A stretch of DNA of 41,543 nucleotides from an uncultured Prevotellaceae bacterium (GTDB lineage Bacteria; Bacteroidota; Bacteroidia; Bacteroidales; Muribaculaceae), in contig CAMZFV010000003.1 in the NCBI GenBank assembly GCA_947306175.1, positions 115,869 to 157,411 of the forward strand, in the 5' to 3' direction. The stretch's first letter is position 1; each line of letters opens with the position of its first letter. Below are positions 1-10,029 of this stretch, in pieces. The notes below the pieces were generated by a model. The model saw nothing but the letters and a program-made list of their open reading frames with translations. It did not search any database and was not told the DNA's origin. Position numbers and translations under genes: made by a program.

Positions 1-596
1 GTATCATGGCGGCTGTAGCGGCTTTCGGCGGCAAGGCCGTAATGACGAGCACGGAACATCGCAGTGGAACCGATCGCTGCCAAGAGGCATACATAAAAAA
101 TGGAGGTGGTGAGGATGTCATCATCAATATCCAGGGCGATGAACCGTTTATCCAGCCCGACCAGTTGCAGGCCATTATGGCGTGCTTTGACGACCCGACG
201 ACCGACATTGCGACGCTAGTGCGCCCGTTTGACTCCAGCCGTCCCTATAGCGAGTTGGAGAACCCCAATTCGCCCAAGGTGGTGCTTGACAATGAGATGC
301 GTGCCCGCTACTTCTCGCGTTCAGTGATACCGTATGTACGTGGTCATGAAAGAGAAGAGTGGCCCAAGTTGGCCCAATACTATACCCACGTGGGAATGTA
401 TGCCTACCGTGCTGCCGTGCTTGATGCTATTACGCGTTTGCCGCAGTCGCCGCTGGAATTTGCCGAATCACTGGAGCAACTACGCTGGCTTGAAAATGGT
501 TATACCATCAAGGCGGGCGTGACCACTACAGCTACCATCGGCATCGACACGCCCGAAGATTTGGAAAGAGCTAATTTGCTCTTGAGAGTAAATTAG
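1..596 (+). CDS. kdsB: 3-deoxy-manno-octulosonate cytidylyltransferase, 3' part (5' end cut by window)
   Basis: KdsB joins CTP and KDO to make CMP-KDO, the activated sugar for the LPS inner core, in the cytoplasm. The frame is open from base 1 and ends at TAG 594-596. About 198 residues are present where the family has about 250, so the N-terminal CTP-binding segment with its first nucleotide loop lies outside the window. Visible family motifs are HRSGTDR, NIQGDEPFI, RYFSRSVIPY, HVGMYAYR and the LEQLRWLENG stretch near the C-terminus, followed by IDTPEDLE. The internal Met at base 6 is not the true start because homologous sequence continues upstream. The gene is followed after 30 nt by the beta-galactosidase on the same strand, so readthrough is possible. 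Family assignment is secure. Confidence 0.95.
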   Translation, partial: IMAAVAAFGGKAVMTSTEHRSGTDRCQEAYIKNGGGEDVIINIQGDEPFIQPDQLQAIMACFDDPTTDIATLVRPFDSSRPYSELENPNSPKVVLDNEMRARYFSRSVIPYVRGHEREEWPKLAQYYTHVGMYAYRAAVLDAITRLPQSPLEFAESLEQLRWLENGYTIKAGVTTTATIGIDTPEDLERANLLLRVN

Positions 597-617
597 GTGT
601 ATGTTATATTAAATTGA

Positions 618-3704
<3,087 letters not shown>

Positions 3705-3716
3705 ATATTCAGAAAC

Positions 3717-4166
3717 TTATTGATTATCTTTTGGTTGCCAGAGGTATAGTCCTGTGGCAGAGGCCAGTTTTTGGACAAGTCGCAACAGGTCGTCTGAGGG
3801 GTTAAAGAGCGTTAAGCAGGTGTCGCCGCCACTGGCCGTGATCAGCGAGTCGCTGTCGTCAACCAGGGCACACAAGTGGCCGTGCTGCAGGGCTTCAGTC
3901 AACCATTCGGCCAGCGATGCGGGCTCGGGGTTCTTGACCCACTCGTCGACGTGGCTCACTGTCAGGTCATGGTAGCAGTTGAGTTTCAGCAGTACGTCGG
4001 CAAACTGGCGGCACAGGTGCTCATGCCGCGACTCTTCAAGATAATACCGCTCCACCGCAAAGAACTGGCCGCGGCTATCTTCAGGCACCTGGTACGGCAG
4101 GAAGTCCACCACCCAATATGGCTTCTCTAGCAGCCCCTCAACTATTGTGTCATTTTCTTGCTTCAT
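3717..4166 (-). CDS. Conserved hypothetical protein, 149 aa
   Basis: I do not recognise a named family. The protein is acidic and soluble, with no signal peptide and no membrane segment. It begins MKQENDTIVEGLLEKPYWVV and has a Trp/Tyr-rich start (KPYWVVDFLPYQVP), a central helical region and a C-terminal YLWQPKDNQ. It is convergent with the beta-galactosidase (12 nt between stops) and divergent from the PASTA gene. A TATTTTTG box on the minus strand at 4175-4182 lies only 8 nt before the ATG, which suggests a very short or absent 5' leader. No other Met is available near the start. It is probably a real gene, because its frame shows normal codon structure and it sits between opposing genes, but no function can be given. 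Confidence 0.7.
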   Translation of the reverse strand: MKQENDTIVEGLLEKPYWVVDFLPYQVPEDSRGQFFAVERYYLEESRHEHLCRQFADVLLKLNCYHDLTVSHVDEWVKNPEPASLAEWLTEALQHGHLCALVDDSDSLITASGGDTCLTLFNPSDDLLRLVQKLASATGLYLWQPKDNQ

Positions 4167-4174
4167 ACAATCTG

Positions 4175-4182
4175 CAAAAATA
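4175..4182 (-). promoter_or_regulatory. Bacteroidetes -7 box for the 3717-4166 gene
   Basis: TATTTTTG on the minus strand fits the Bacteroidetes TAnnTTTG element. The ATG follows after 8 nt, so transcription would start within a few bases of the start codon. No clear -33 TTTG was seen at the expected distance. Confidence 0.45.
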
Positions 4183-4236
4183 GCATTTTTGGTGAAAATA
4201 ATCTTCAGGTCGCCGACTTTTATAGATTATTATGCT

Positions 4237-4244
4237 TATCTTTG
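4237..4244 (+). promoter_or_regulatory. Bacteroidetes -7 box for the PASTA gene
   Basis: TATCTTTG followed by GCAG matches TAnnTTTG. The expected start of transcription is about 4250, giving a leader of about 23 nt before the GTG at 4273. The -33 region is T-rich but has no exact TTG. Confidence 0.6.
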
Positions 4245-4272
4245 CAGATTGGAACTAAAAATTTGAATCACC

Positions 4273-5076
4273 GTGAGCAATAAAAACGACAAAAATAGTG
4301 GCGGCTTTGAAAGCTTTCGTGACCGCCATCCGATTTTGGTAAACTCAGCGTTGATGGCGCTGGCACTTGTGGCATTGGGCTATATCGCCCTGCTGTTTAT
4401 CGATGTATTCACTTCTCATGGCCAGCAGGTGCAGGTACCTGATGTGCGTAATATGCCATTGGAGAAGGCCATTGAGATTCTCGATGATGCAGGTCTGCGT
4501 TGGGAAATCAGCGACTCGACCACGTTCTATGAGAATTACAAGCCTGGGGCTGTCATTGATCAGGATCCCAAGGCCAAGTCCTATATCAAGAAAATCCGTA
4601 TCATCTACTTGAGCGTGAACGCGATGCACGCTCCCATCATCCCGTTGCCCAAGCTGGTTGACCTGCCTGGACGACAAGGTGTGGCCATGCTGAAGGCGAT
4701 GGGCTTCAAGCATGTGGACCTGGATAGTGTGCCCAGCGAGATGGGTGGCTTGATCCTGCAAGTGACCGTTGACGGGCACAACGTGGCTCCCAACACGGGC
4801 GTGAGCGTGAACAGCCAGATCAAGATTATCGTGGGCGACGGCTCCATCGTGGATCTCAACCCCGAGCAGCTCATCGATCCTGAGTTGATGGACTCCATCG
4901 ACGAGGCCAACTATAAGGATGCTCAGGAGACATACGAGCAGGAGATGAAGGAGGCTCGGGCCCGTGCCGAGCAGGAGCGCAAGAACCAGTCCACACAAGA
5001 TAACCAGGACAATAAGAAAAAAGAGCAAGACAAGAAGTCCGACAACAAGGATAAGGACAAGAAGAAAAATAATTAG
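4273..5076 (+). CDS. PASTA-domain single-pass membrane protein
   Basis: The start is GTG (4273), chosen because it lies just downstream of a TATCTTTG promoter box and begins a sensible cytoplasmic tail. Residues 1-21 are charged, about 22-46 form one transmembrane helix (NSALMALALVALGYIALLFI), and two PASTA repeats follow at about 53-120 and 121-195 (VPDVRNMPLEKAIEILDDAG; LPKLVDLPGRQGVAMLKAMG). The last 55 residues are a low-complexity K/D/N/E/Q tail. PASTA domains bind peptidoglycan fragments in kinases and PBPs of Gram-positives. Here no kinase or transpeptidase domain is attached, so this is a stand-alone envelope protein of a type common in Bacteroidales. The rluD-type gene follows after 18 nt, so the two are likely co-transcribed. 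The exact role is unknown. Confidence 0.85.
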   Translation: MSNKNDKNSGGFESFRDRHPILVNSALMALALVALGYIALLFIDVFTSHGQQVQVPDVRNMPLEKAIEILDDAGLRWEISDSTTFYENYKPGAVIDQDPKAKSYIKKIRIIYLSVNAMHAPIIPLPKLVDLPGRQGVAMLKAMGFKHVDLDSVPSEMGGLILQVTVDGHNVAPNTGVSVNSQIKIIVGDGSIVDLNPEQLIDPELMDSIDEANYKDAQETYEQEMKEARARAEQERKNQSTQDNQDNKKKEQDKKSDNKDKDKKKNN

Positions 5077-5094
5077 CAGCTAGAAATTAAATAA

Positions 5095-6195
5095 ATGGCG
5101 CTGGACGACGAGCTGCTCGATGCCGAACTGGAGGCGGGTGGCCACGAAATTCAATACGACTATAGCGAGCCCGACTTTACCGAGGATGGGCGGGACTACT
5201 GGGAGCACTACCACTATGTGGTGGAGCCCGGCCAGGTCTTGCTGCGCATAGACAAATACCTTGTCGAGCGTATTAAGGGTACAAGCCGCAACCGCGTCCA
5301 GAACGCTGCCGAGGCGCAGTGCATCCGCGTGAACGGGCGCCCCGTCAAGAGCAACTACCGTGTGCATCCCGGCGACGTCATCAGTGTGGTGATGGACCGT
5401 CCCCGCTATGAGTGCGAAATCGTCGCCCAGGACATCCCGCTGAACATCGTCTATGAGGACGCTAGCCTCATGGTTGTCAACAAGCCCGCTGGCATGGTGG
5501 TGCATCCCGGGCACGGCAATTTCGACGGCACGTTGGTCAATGCCCTCGCCTGGCACTTCAAGGATAACCCCGACTATGACGTGACGGACCCCCGCTTGGG
5601 CCTTGTCCACCGCATAGACAAGGACACCAGTGGCCTGCTCGTCATCGCCAAGACCCCCAACGCCAAAACCTCGCTCGGAGCCCAGTTCTTTAAGAAGAGC
5701 ACAAAGCGCCAGTACATTGCCGTGGTGTGGGGCGAGATGAAGCAGGAAGACGGTACCATCACTGGCAACATCGGGCGTGACCCGCGCGACCGCGTCTTGA
5801 TGAAGGTCTTTCCTGACGGCGACCAGGGCAAACACGCCGTTACCCATTGGCACACCGTTGAGAACCTCGCCCATGTGGCTGTTGTGCGTTGCCAATTGGA
5901 GACGGGCCGCACCCACCAGATACGTGTACACATGAAGCACATCGGGCATCCCCTGTTCAACGATGCCCGCTACGGCGGTGACCAGATTCTGCGCGGCAAC
6001 CGCTCCTCCAGCTACGCCCAATTCATCCACAACTGCTTTGAACTGTGTCCGCGCCAGGCCCTGCACGCCAAAACCCTCGGCTTCGTCCACCCCGAAACCG
6101 GCCAACAGATGGACTTCGACAGCGACCTCCCCGCCGACATGGCCGCCCTCATCACCAAGTGGGAAGACTACGCCAAGGCCATCGCCAACAAGTAA
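5095..6195 (+). CDS. rluD: 23S rRNA pseudouridine synthase, RluD/RluA family
   Basis: The enzyme isomerises uridine to pseudouridine in 23S rRNA; RluD acts on helix 69 of the large subunit. The 366 residues carry an acidic N-terminal extension (1-40), an S4 RNA-binding domain (about 48-110, LLRIDKYLVERI ... QCIRVNGRPVKSNYRVHPGD) and the RluA catalytic domain (about 120-345). The catalytic aspartate is D175 in HRIDKDTSG. Further family motifs are NKPAGMVVHPGHGN, KRQYIAVVWG and LETGRTHQIRVHM. S4 plus this catalytic core fits RluD better than RluA, which lacks S4, but RluC-like specificity cannot be excluded. It follows the PASTA gene closely and is probably in the same transcript. Confidence 0.9.
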   Translation: MALDDELLDAELEAGGHEIQYDYSEPDFTEDGRDYWEHYHYVVEPGQVLLRIDKYLVERIKGTSRNRVQNAAEAQCIRVNGRPVKSNYRVHPGDVISVVMDRPRYECEIVAQDIPLNIVYEDASLMVVNKPAGMVVHPGHGNFDGTLVNALAWHFKDNPDYDVTDPRLGLVHRIDKDTSGLLVIAKTPNAKTSLGAQFFKKSTKRQYIAVVWGEMKQEDGTITGNIGRDPRDRVLMKVFPDGDQGKHAVTHWHTVENLAHVAVVRCQLETGRTHQIRVHMKHIGHPLFNDARYGGDQILRGNRSSSYAQFIHNCFELCPRQALHAKTLGFVHPETGQQMDFDSDLPADMAALITKWEDYAKAIANK

Positions 6196-6298
6196 CCGCC
6201 ACGACACATAGAAGGAAGACAATAAGTACAATAAATACAAAGGCTGACGCCTACATTCATTCAAAACAGATTCATCAGATAGTTCTGAATGTCATGAT

Positions 6299-6335
6299 AA
6301 AAAGCGGTTGTTCACTGCAAAGGCTGAACAACCGC
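6299..6335 (-). terminator. Intrinsic terminator of the 6363-7130 lipoprotein gene
   Basis: A perfect 11-bp stem (GCGGTTGTTCA / TGAACAACCGC, 10-nt loop) is followed on the minus strand by TTTTT. It lies 28 nt after the stop of the minus-strand lipoprotein gene and also separates it from the convergent rluD gene. Confidence 0.85.
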
Positions 6336-6362
6336 GTATGACTTGAAAAGACAGCATGTATT

Positions 6363-7130
6363 CTATTTCCGGGATGCGCGCACAGCACGGATAGTGTTGC
6401 CTTCGTACCGACTGTCGTACCAGATTTCCTGATCGCCCCATTTATTAAAGAATAGAATATAGGCTTCGCCCTGGTCTGCCGCCTCAATAGTTAGCTTTTC
6501 TTTGGAACAGAGCGTGCGCGACCAATAGTAGGCGCACCAACCATCATTATAGAGATCACTTGAGCGGCCGCCTGAAGCTGGCATGAACATGGAATTGCCA
6601 TTGAGACCAGTTACCAAATAACCATTCACACCGTTTCTCTCAGTCCATTTCCAGTTGCATTTTTCTATCAGCTCTTGTAACTGTTCAAGTGTCGGCATGC
6701 GCCAGTTTGAACCCATGTTCATGTATGCGGCATCGTCTTCAGGTTCCAGTTCCATCTTGCCATCTCCCTCGACAGTACCATGATTTGTCCAATTCCATTT
6801 ATAGTACTTATACCACGTCTCTTCCAACACTTTATAAGAATGTTCGCTAATGGTGTCATAGACCCAATGCGCCCACTTATAGTTGCGCCAGTCATAAACA
6901 TCCTTGGGCTCAGTCTCGCCCCACGAGAAGTAGTCACCATATTCTTCAGGGTTGTCGGCTCCAATGTTACACGTCGCCCACAGTGTGCCGCTGGGCAGAC
7001 CCAGGTCAACATACTCGTAACCATCGGGAACCACAGGTTCATCTTTATCGTCATCACATGAGATGAAAACAAAAGGCAATGTCAATGCAACAGCCAACAG
7101 CAACAGATAATTCTTCATAGTAAAATCCAT
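6363..7130 (-). CDS. Lipoprotein with Fibrobacter-type major paralogous / DUF1566-like domain
   Basis: The longest frame begins at 7130, but the Met at 7118 (MKNYLLLLAV) is the likelier start because it directly begins a lipoprotein signal. The lipobox is FISC followed by DDDKDE, an aspartate-rich +2 region typical of surface-exposed Bacteroidetes lipoproteins. The mature part starts YEYVDLGLPSGTLWATCNIG and contains WRMPTLEQLQELI and YYWSR, which are hallmarks of the Fibrobacter succinogenes major paralogous domain and related DUF1566 proteins. This fold is common in secreted Bacteroidales proteins; its function is unknown. The gene stands alone, with a clear terminator at 6299-6335 and a 7-bp inverted repeat upstream at 7171-7193. 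Confidence 0.82.
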   Translation of the reverse strand: MDFTMKNYLLLLAVALTLPFVFISCDDDKDEPVVPDGYEYVDLGLPSGTLWATCNIGADNPEEYGDYFSWGETEPKDVYDWRNYKWAHWVYDTISEHSYKVLEETWYKYYKWNWTNHGTVEGDGKMELEPEDDAAYMNMGSNWRMPTLEQLQELIEKCNWKWTERNGVNGYLVTGLNGNSMFMPASGGRSSDLYNDGWCAYYWSRTLCSKEKLTIEAADQGEAYILFFNKWGDQEIWYDSRYEGNTIRAVRASRK

Positions 7131-7170
7131 TTTTTGTTTGTGTTAAATTAATAATGATTCTTCTCCTAGA

Positions 7171-7193
7171 TATTCAAGTTATTTATTTGAATA
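7171..7193. promoter_or_regulatory. Palindrome upstream of lipoprotein gene, possible operator
   Basis: Arms TATTCAA and TTGAATA are perfect inverted copies with 9 nt between them, about 50 nt before the lipoprotein start. Symmetry and position suggest a protein-binding site, but no regulator is known from the window. Confidence 0.3.
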
Positions 7194-7443
7194 ACGAATC
7201 GTATCAAGAATTATTATGAAATAGTATCCAAAATTCTTCATGTTTACGATGCCAATATCTGTCGCCATATACTGGTTTTCTCATAGATTTTAAGAGATGA
7301 GATAACATAGATTGGAGATGGAAGCAATCAATTAATGGTCACAAGGTGTGTCCTGGCCGTTGGAGGAATGGTTATTTCCTCTTAATTCTTGGGTTTTCTT
7401 GTAAAAATTGTGATGGGGAGGTGCATTTGTTGTGGAAAAATGT

Positions 7444-7451
7444 TATCTTTG
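7444..7451 (+). promoter_or_regulatory. Bacteroidetes -7 box for the acyltransferase gene
   Basis: TATCTTTG matches TAnnTTTG, 68 nt before the ATG at 7520. A TTTG lies upstream at 7426-7429, closer than the usual spacing, so the -33 part is weak. Confidence 0.5.
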
Positions 7452-7519
7452 TGGGTTAAAGAAAATTGAAACTAACCTGCGGGACGTTGAGGCGTCTCCA
7501 CTAAACCACTCAAACCACT

Positions 7520-8701
7520 ATGATAGAGAACGAGAACATACCCATTCCAATTGAGTATCAGGACATATGTCCGATTCCTGACAAGGATTTTCAGACGGCG
7601 ATGACCATTCTGGTGCAGGAGCCTGGTTTCCAGAAGATCGTGGCCATGGCGTTGCCCAACTACAAGTACTCGGAGTTCAAGCACGTGCTGCTGAGCATCA
7701 ACTCCAAGCATGAGTTCCAGGTCAAGGTGATGAAGCCCTTTATCGAGGGGCTAATGGCCAAGACGGGCACCACGCTCACCACGAGCGGCAAGGAGAACCT
7801 TGACAAGGAAGTGCCCTACACCTTCGTCACCAACCATCGCGATATCGTGCTTGACTCGGCGCAGTTGAGTTACTTGCTGTTGAAAGGTGGCCGCGATGCC
7901 TGCGAAATCGCCATCGGCAACAACCTGTTAATCTATGACTGGATTACCAAGCTGGTGCGCATGAACAAGAGTTTTATTGTTAAGCGCAATCTGGGTCGCA
8001 TCCAGACCTTGACTGCCGCCGTGCAGCTGTCGGGTTACATGCATTTTGCTGTCGAGAAGAAGCGTGCCTCGTTGTGGATTGCCCAACGTGAGGGCCGCTG
8101 CAAGGACAGTAACGACCGCACTCAGGAGAGCCTCATCAAGATGCTCGCCTATGGCAACCGCGACAAGTCCTTCATCGAGAGCCTCAAGGAACTGAACATC
8201 GCTCCCATCTCCATCAGCTATGAGTATGATCCCAACGATTACCTCAAGGCCAAGGAGTTCCTGTGCAAGAGCAAGAACCCCAACTGGCGCAAGGCACCCG
8301 AGGATGACCTCATCAGCATGAAGACGGGCATCATCGGCCACAAGGGCGAGGTACACTATGCCTTCACCCCTTGCATCAACGAGGAACTCGACAAGATCCC
8401 CGAGGGTCTCGACAAGTTCCTGGAGGTGGACCGCGTGTGCGCCATCATCGACCATGCCATCCATCAGAACTATAAGATCTACAAGACCAACTACATCGCT
8501 CACGATATCCTGTTCGACGACAAGGCTTTTGCCGACAAATATACCCAGGAGGAGCGTGAGGCATTCGAGAAATACCTGTCGAGCCAGATTGACAAGACCG
8601 AGGGTATGAAGTTGAGCGAGGCCGACCGCTTCTACATGTACAACAAGATGTTGCAGATGTACAGCAACCCGCTGAGCAACTATCTGGAGGCAACGAAGTA
8701 A
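7520..8701 (+). CDS. PlsC/GPAT-like glycerolipid acyltransferase
   Basis: A 393-residue cytoplasmic or membrane-associated protein. The acyltransferase block lies at about 95-260. FVTNHRDIVLDSAQL resembles the catalytic His-Asp motif of PlsC/PlsB enzymes, SFIVKRNLGRI resembles motif II, and WIAQREGRCKDSNDRTQES resembles the EGxR motif III. APISISYEYDP fits the hydrophobic Pro-containing motif IV. Such enzymes acylate glycerol-3-phosphate or lysophosphatidate in phospholipid synthesis. The spacing between catalytic His and Asp is five residues if the final Asp is used (canonical is four). The C-terminal third is specific to the Bacteroidales version. Substrate is not certain; it could also be a lipid A or aminolipid acyltransferase. 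It is followed by a REP-like doublet and then the phosphoesterase gene. Confidence 0.65.
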   Translation: MIENENIPIPIEYQDICPIPDKDFQTAMTILVQEPGFQKIVAMALPNYKYSEFKHVLLSINSKHEFQVKVMKPFIEGLMAKTGTTLTTSGKENLDKEVPYTFVTNHRDIVLDSAQLSYLLLKGGRDACEIAIGNNLLIYDWITKLVRMNKSFIVKRNLGRIQTLTAAVQLSGYMHFAVEKKRASLWIAQREGRCKDSNDRTQESLIKMLAYGNRDKSFIESLKELNIAPISISYEYDPNDYLKAKEFLCKSKNPNWRKAPEDDLISMKTGIIGHKGEVHYAFTPCINEELDKIPEGLDKFLEVDRVCAIIDHAIHQNYKIYKTNYIAHDILFDDKAFADKYTQEEREAFEKYLSSQIDKTEGMKLSEADRFYMYNKMLQMYSNPLSNYLEATK

Positions 8702-8706
8702 AGGTA

Positions 8707-8776
8707 TGTAGAGACGCAAAATATTGCGTCTCCTTGTGAATGACGAAACCGAGACGCAAGATTTTGCGTCTCTACA
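8707..8776. repeat. REP-like palindromic doublet
   Basis: Two 22-bp units, each itself palindromic (GAGACGCAAA ... TTGCGTCTC), lie at 8711-8732 and 8751-8772. The flanks extend this to an outer perfect 16-bp inverted repeat, TGTAGAGACGCAAAAT at 8707 and its complement ending at 8776. The element fills most of the gap between the acyltransferase and phosphoesterase genes. Closely similar GAGACGCAAAA palindromes are familiar to me as dispersed repeats in Bacteroidales intergenic DNA; a genome count would be needed to confirm that here. Confidence 0.8.
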
Positions 8777-8788
8777 AGGAAACTTGAA

Positions 8789-9961
8789 ATGAAGATTCAC
8801 TGGTTAGGATTAATCGTCGTGGCGGTGCTGTGCATCGCCATAGACGTTTTTATTTGCCGACGGCTGCGTCGCAGCGGCTACCGCTGGGTGGCGTGGTTCA
8901 ACGGTGCGTTGGCGGTGCTGACGGCAGCATTTGCCACTGCTGTTGCTGTAATGCCGCTTGGCGAAGCATCGACTCCCAATAGCACCTTTGTCGCTGGCCA
9001 GTACATGCTCTACACCTTCTTCGCCCTCGTAGCGCCCAAGGTGCTGGGTTCGCTGGTCTATGGCCTCGGCCGGCTCATCAAGCAGCGCTGGATGACCATC
9101 TGTGCCTTTATTGTGGCGGCCCTGGTGTTCGGCGTGATGTGGTGGGGGGCCGTTGTCACGCCCGGCAAAATCGAGGTGAAAGAGGTGGAAATGGCCTTTG
9201 ACAACCTTCCCGATGCCTTCGACGGCTACCGCATCGTGCAGTGGAGCGATGCCCACTTGGGAACCTACAACGGCCGCACTGCCATCGTTGAGCGCCAGAT
9301 TCAAGCCATCAACGACCTGCATCCTGATGTGATCTGCTTCACGGGCGACCTCGTGAGCCGCAAGACCGAGGAGGCTGTTCCTTACTATGGCCTGCTTTCT
9401 ATGCTCCGTGCCCCAGACGGTGTGTTCTCGGTGCTCGGTAACCATGACTATGACGACTATGTGCGCTGGGACGACGAGAAGGCGAAACTGGATGACCGCA
9501 AGGCCCTGTGCGACATGCAGACCGCCGCAGGCTGGAAACTGCTCAACAACAGCCATGCCGTCATCCGTCGCGGCGACGACCAGATCGTCATCATCGGCAC
9601 AGAGAACTATGGCGACCACATCGGCGACAAGCGCGGCAACATCACCAGTGCCTATAGCGGAGCCCGTGACGGCAATTTCAAGATTGAGTTGCAGCACAAC
9701 CCCTATGCTTGGCGCGCCAACACGCTGCCCAACAGCAATGTCGATCTGATGCTTGCTGGCCACACCCATGCCTGGCAGCTTATGCTCAGCCTGGGCAACT
9801 GGCGCTGGTCACCGGCAAGCCTGCGTTATCCCGAGTGGGGTGGGGAATACCGCGAGGGCAATCAACGGCTGTATGTCAACATCGGCACCGGCATGGTAGG
9901 TCCCCCAATGCGCATCGGCACCACCCCCGAAATCACCGTCATCACCCTCAAAAAGAAATAA
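8789..9961 (+). CDS. Membrane-anchored calcineurin-like metallophosphoesterase (YkuE/YaeI type)
   Basis: A 390-residue protein. The N-terminal part has four hydrophobic segments (about 4-22, 35-53, 70-92 and 104-124), followed by a phosphoesterase domain (about 145-385). The metal-binding motifs appear in the family order: SDAHLG (D-x-H), FTGDLVS (GDxxx), LGNHDY (GNHD) and AGHTHAWQ (GHxH). The layout fits the YkuE/YaeI group of membrane metallophosphoesterases, members of which hydrolyse UDP-diacylglucosamine or other phosphodiesters. The lipid acyltransferase gene upstream makes a lipid substrate plausible, but this is inference. The next gene (tex) begins 68 nt downstream, after a heptamer array. 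Confidence 0.85.
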   Translation: MKIHWLGLIVVAVLCIAIDVFICRRLRRSGYRWVAWFNGALAVLTAAFATAVAVMPLGEASTPNSTFVAGQYMLYTFFALVAPKVLGSLVYGLGRLIKQRWMTICAFIVAALVFGVMWWGAVVTPGKIEVKEVEMAFDNLPDAFDGYRIVQWSDAHLGTYNGRTAIVERQIQAINDLHPDVICFTGDLVSRKTEEAVPYYGLLSMLRAPDGVFSVLGNHDYDDYVRWDDEKAKLDDRKALCDMQTAAGWKLLNNSHAVIRRGDDQIVIIGTENYGDHIGDKRGNITSAYSGARDGNFKIELQHNPYAWRANTLPNSNVDLMLAGHTHAWQLMLSLGNWRWSPASLRYPEWGGEYREGNQRLYVNIGTGMVGPPMRIGTTPEITVITLKKK

Positions 9962-9981
9962 CAGATATTTAGTTGTTACGA

Positions 9982-10023
9982 AAACTAAAAACTAAGGACT
10001 AAGGGCTAGAAACTAGAAACTAA
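9982..10023. repeat. Array of six heptamers (consensus RRRCTAR)
   Basis: AAACTAA, AAACTAA, GGACTAA, GGGCTAG, AAACTAG and AAACTAA follow one another with no phase slip, directly before the tex start codon. CTA is fixed at the same place in each unit while the purines vary. Confidence 0.8.
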
Positions 10024-10029
10024 GATAAA

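Larger units (their letters stand above)
7131..7519. other. Intergenic region between divergent genes, no coding sequence seen
   Basis: This 389-bp AT-rich stretch separates the minus-strand lipoprotein gene from the plus-strand acyltransferase gene. It holds a palindrome at 7171-7193 (TATTCAA ... TTGAATA, 9-nt spacer) that could be an operator for the lipoprotein gene, and a TATCTTTG box at 7444-7451 for the acyltransferase gene. I see no convincing small gene or RNA in the remainder. Confidence 0.6.

Noticed and set aside
5080..6264. 394-aa open frame on the minus strand opposite rluD
   Set aside because: It covers the whole rluD gene, whose S4 and HRIDKDTSG motifs are clear; the antisense product is Val/His/Gly-rich low-quality sequence.
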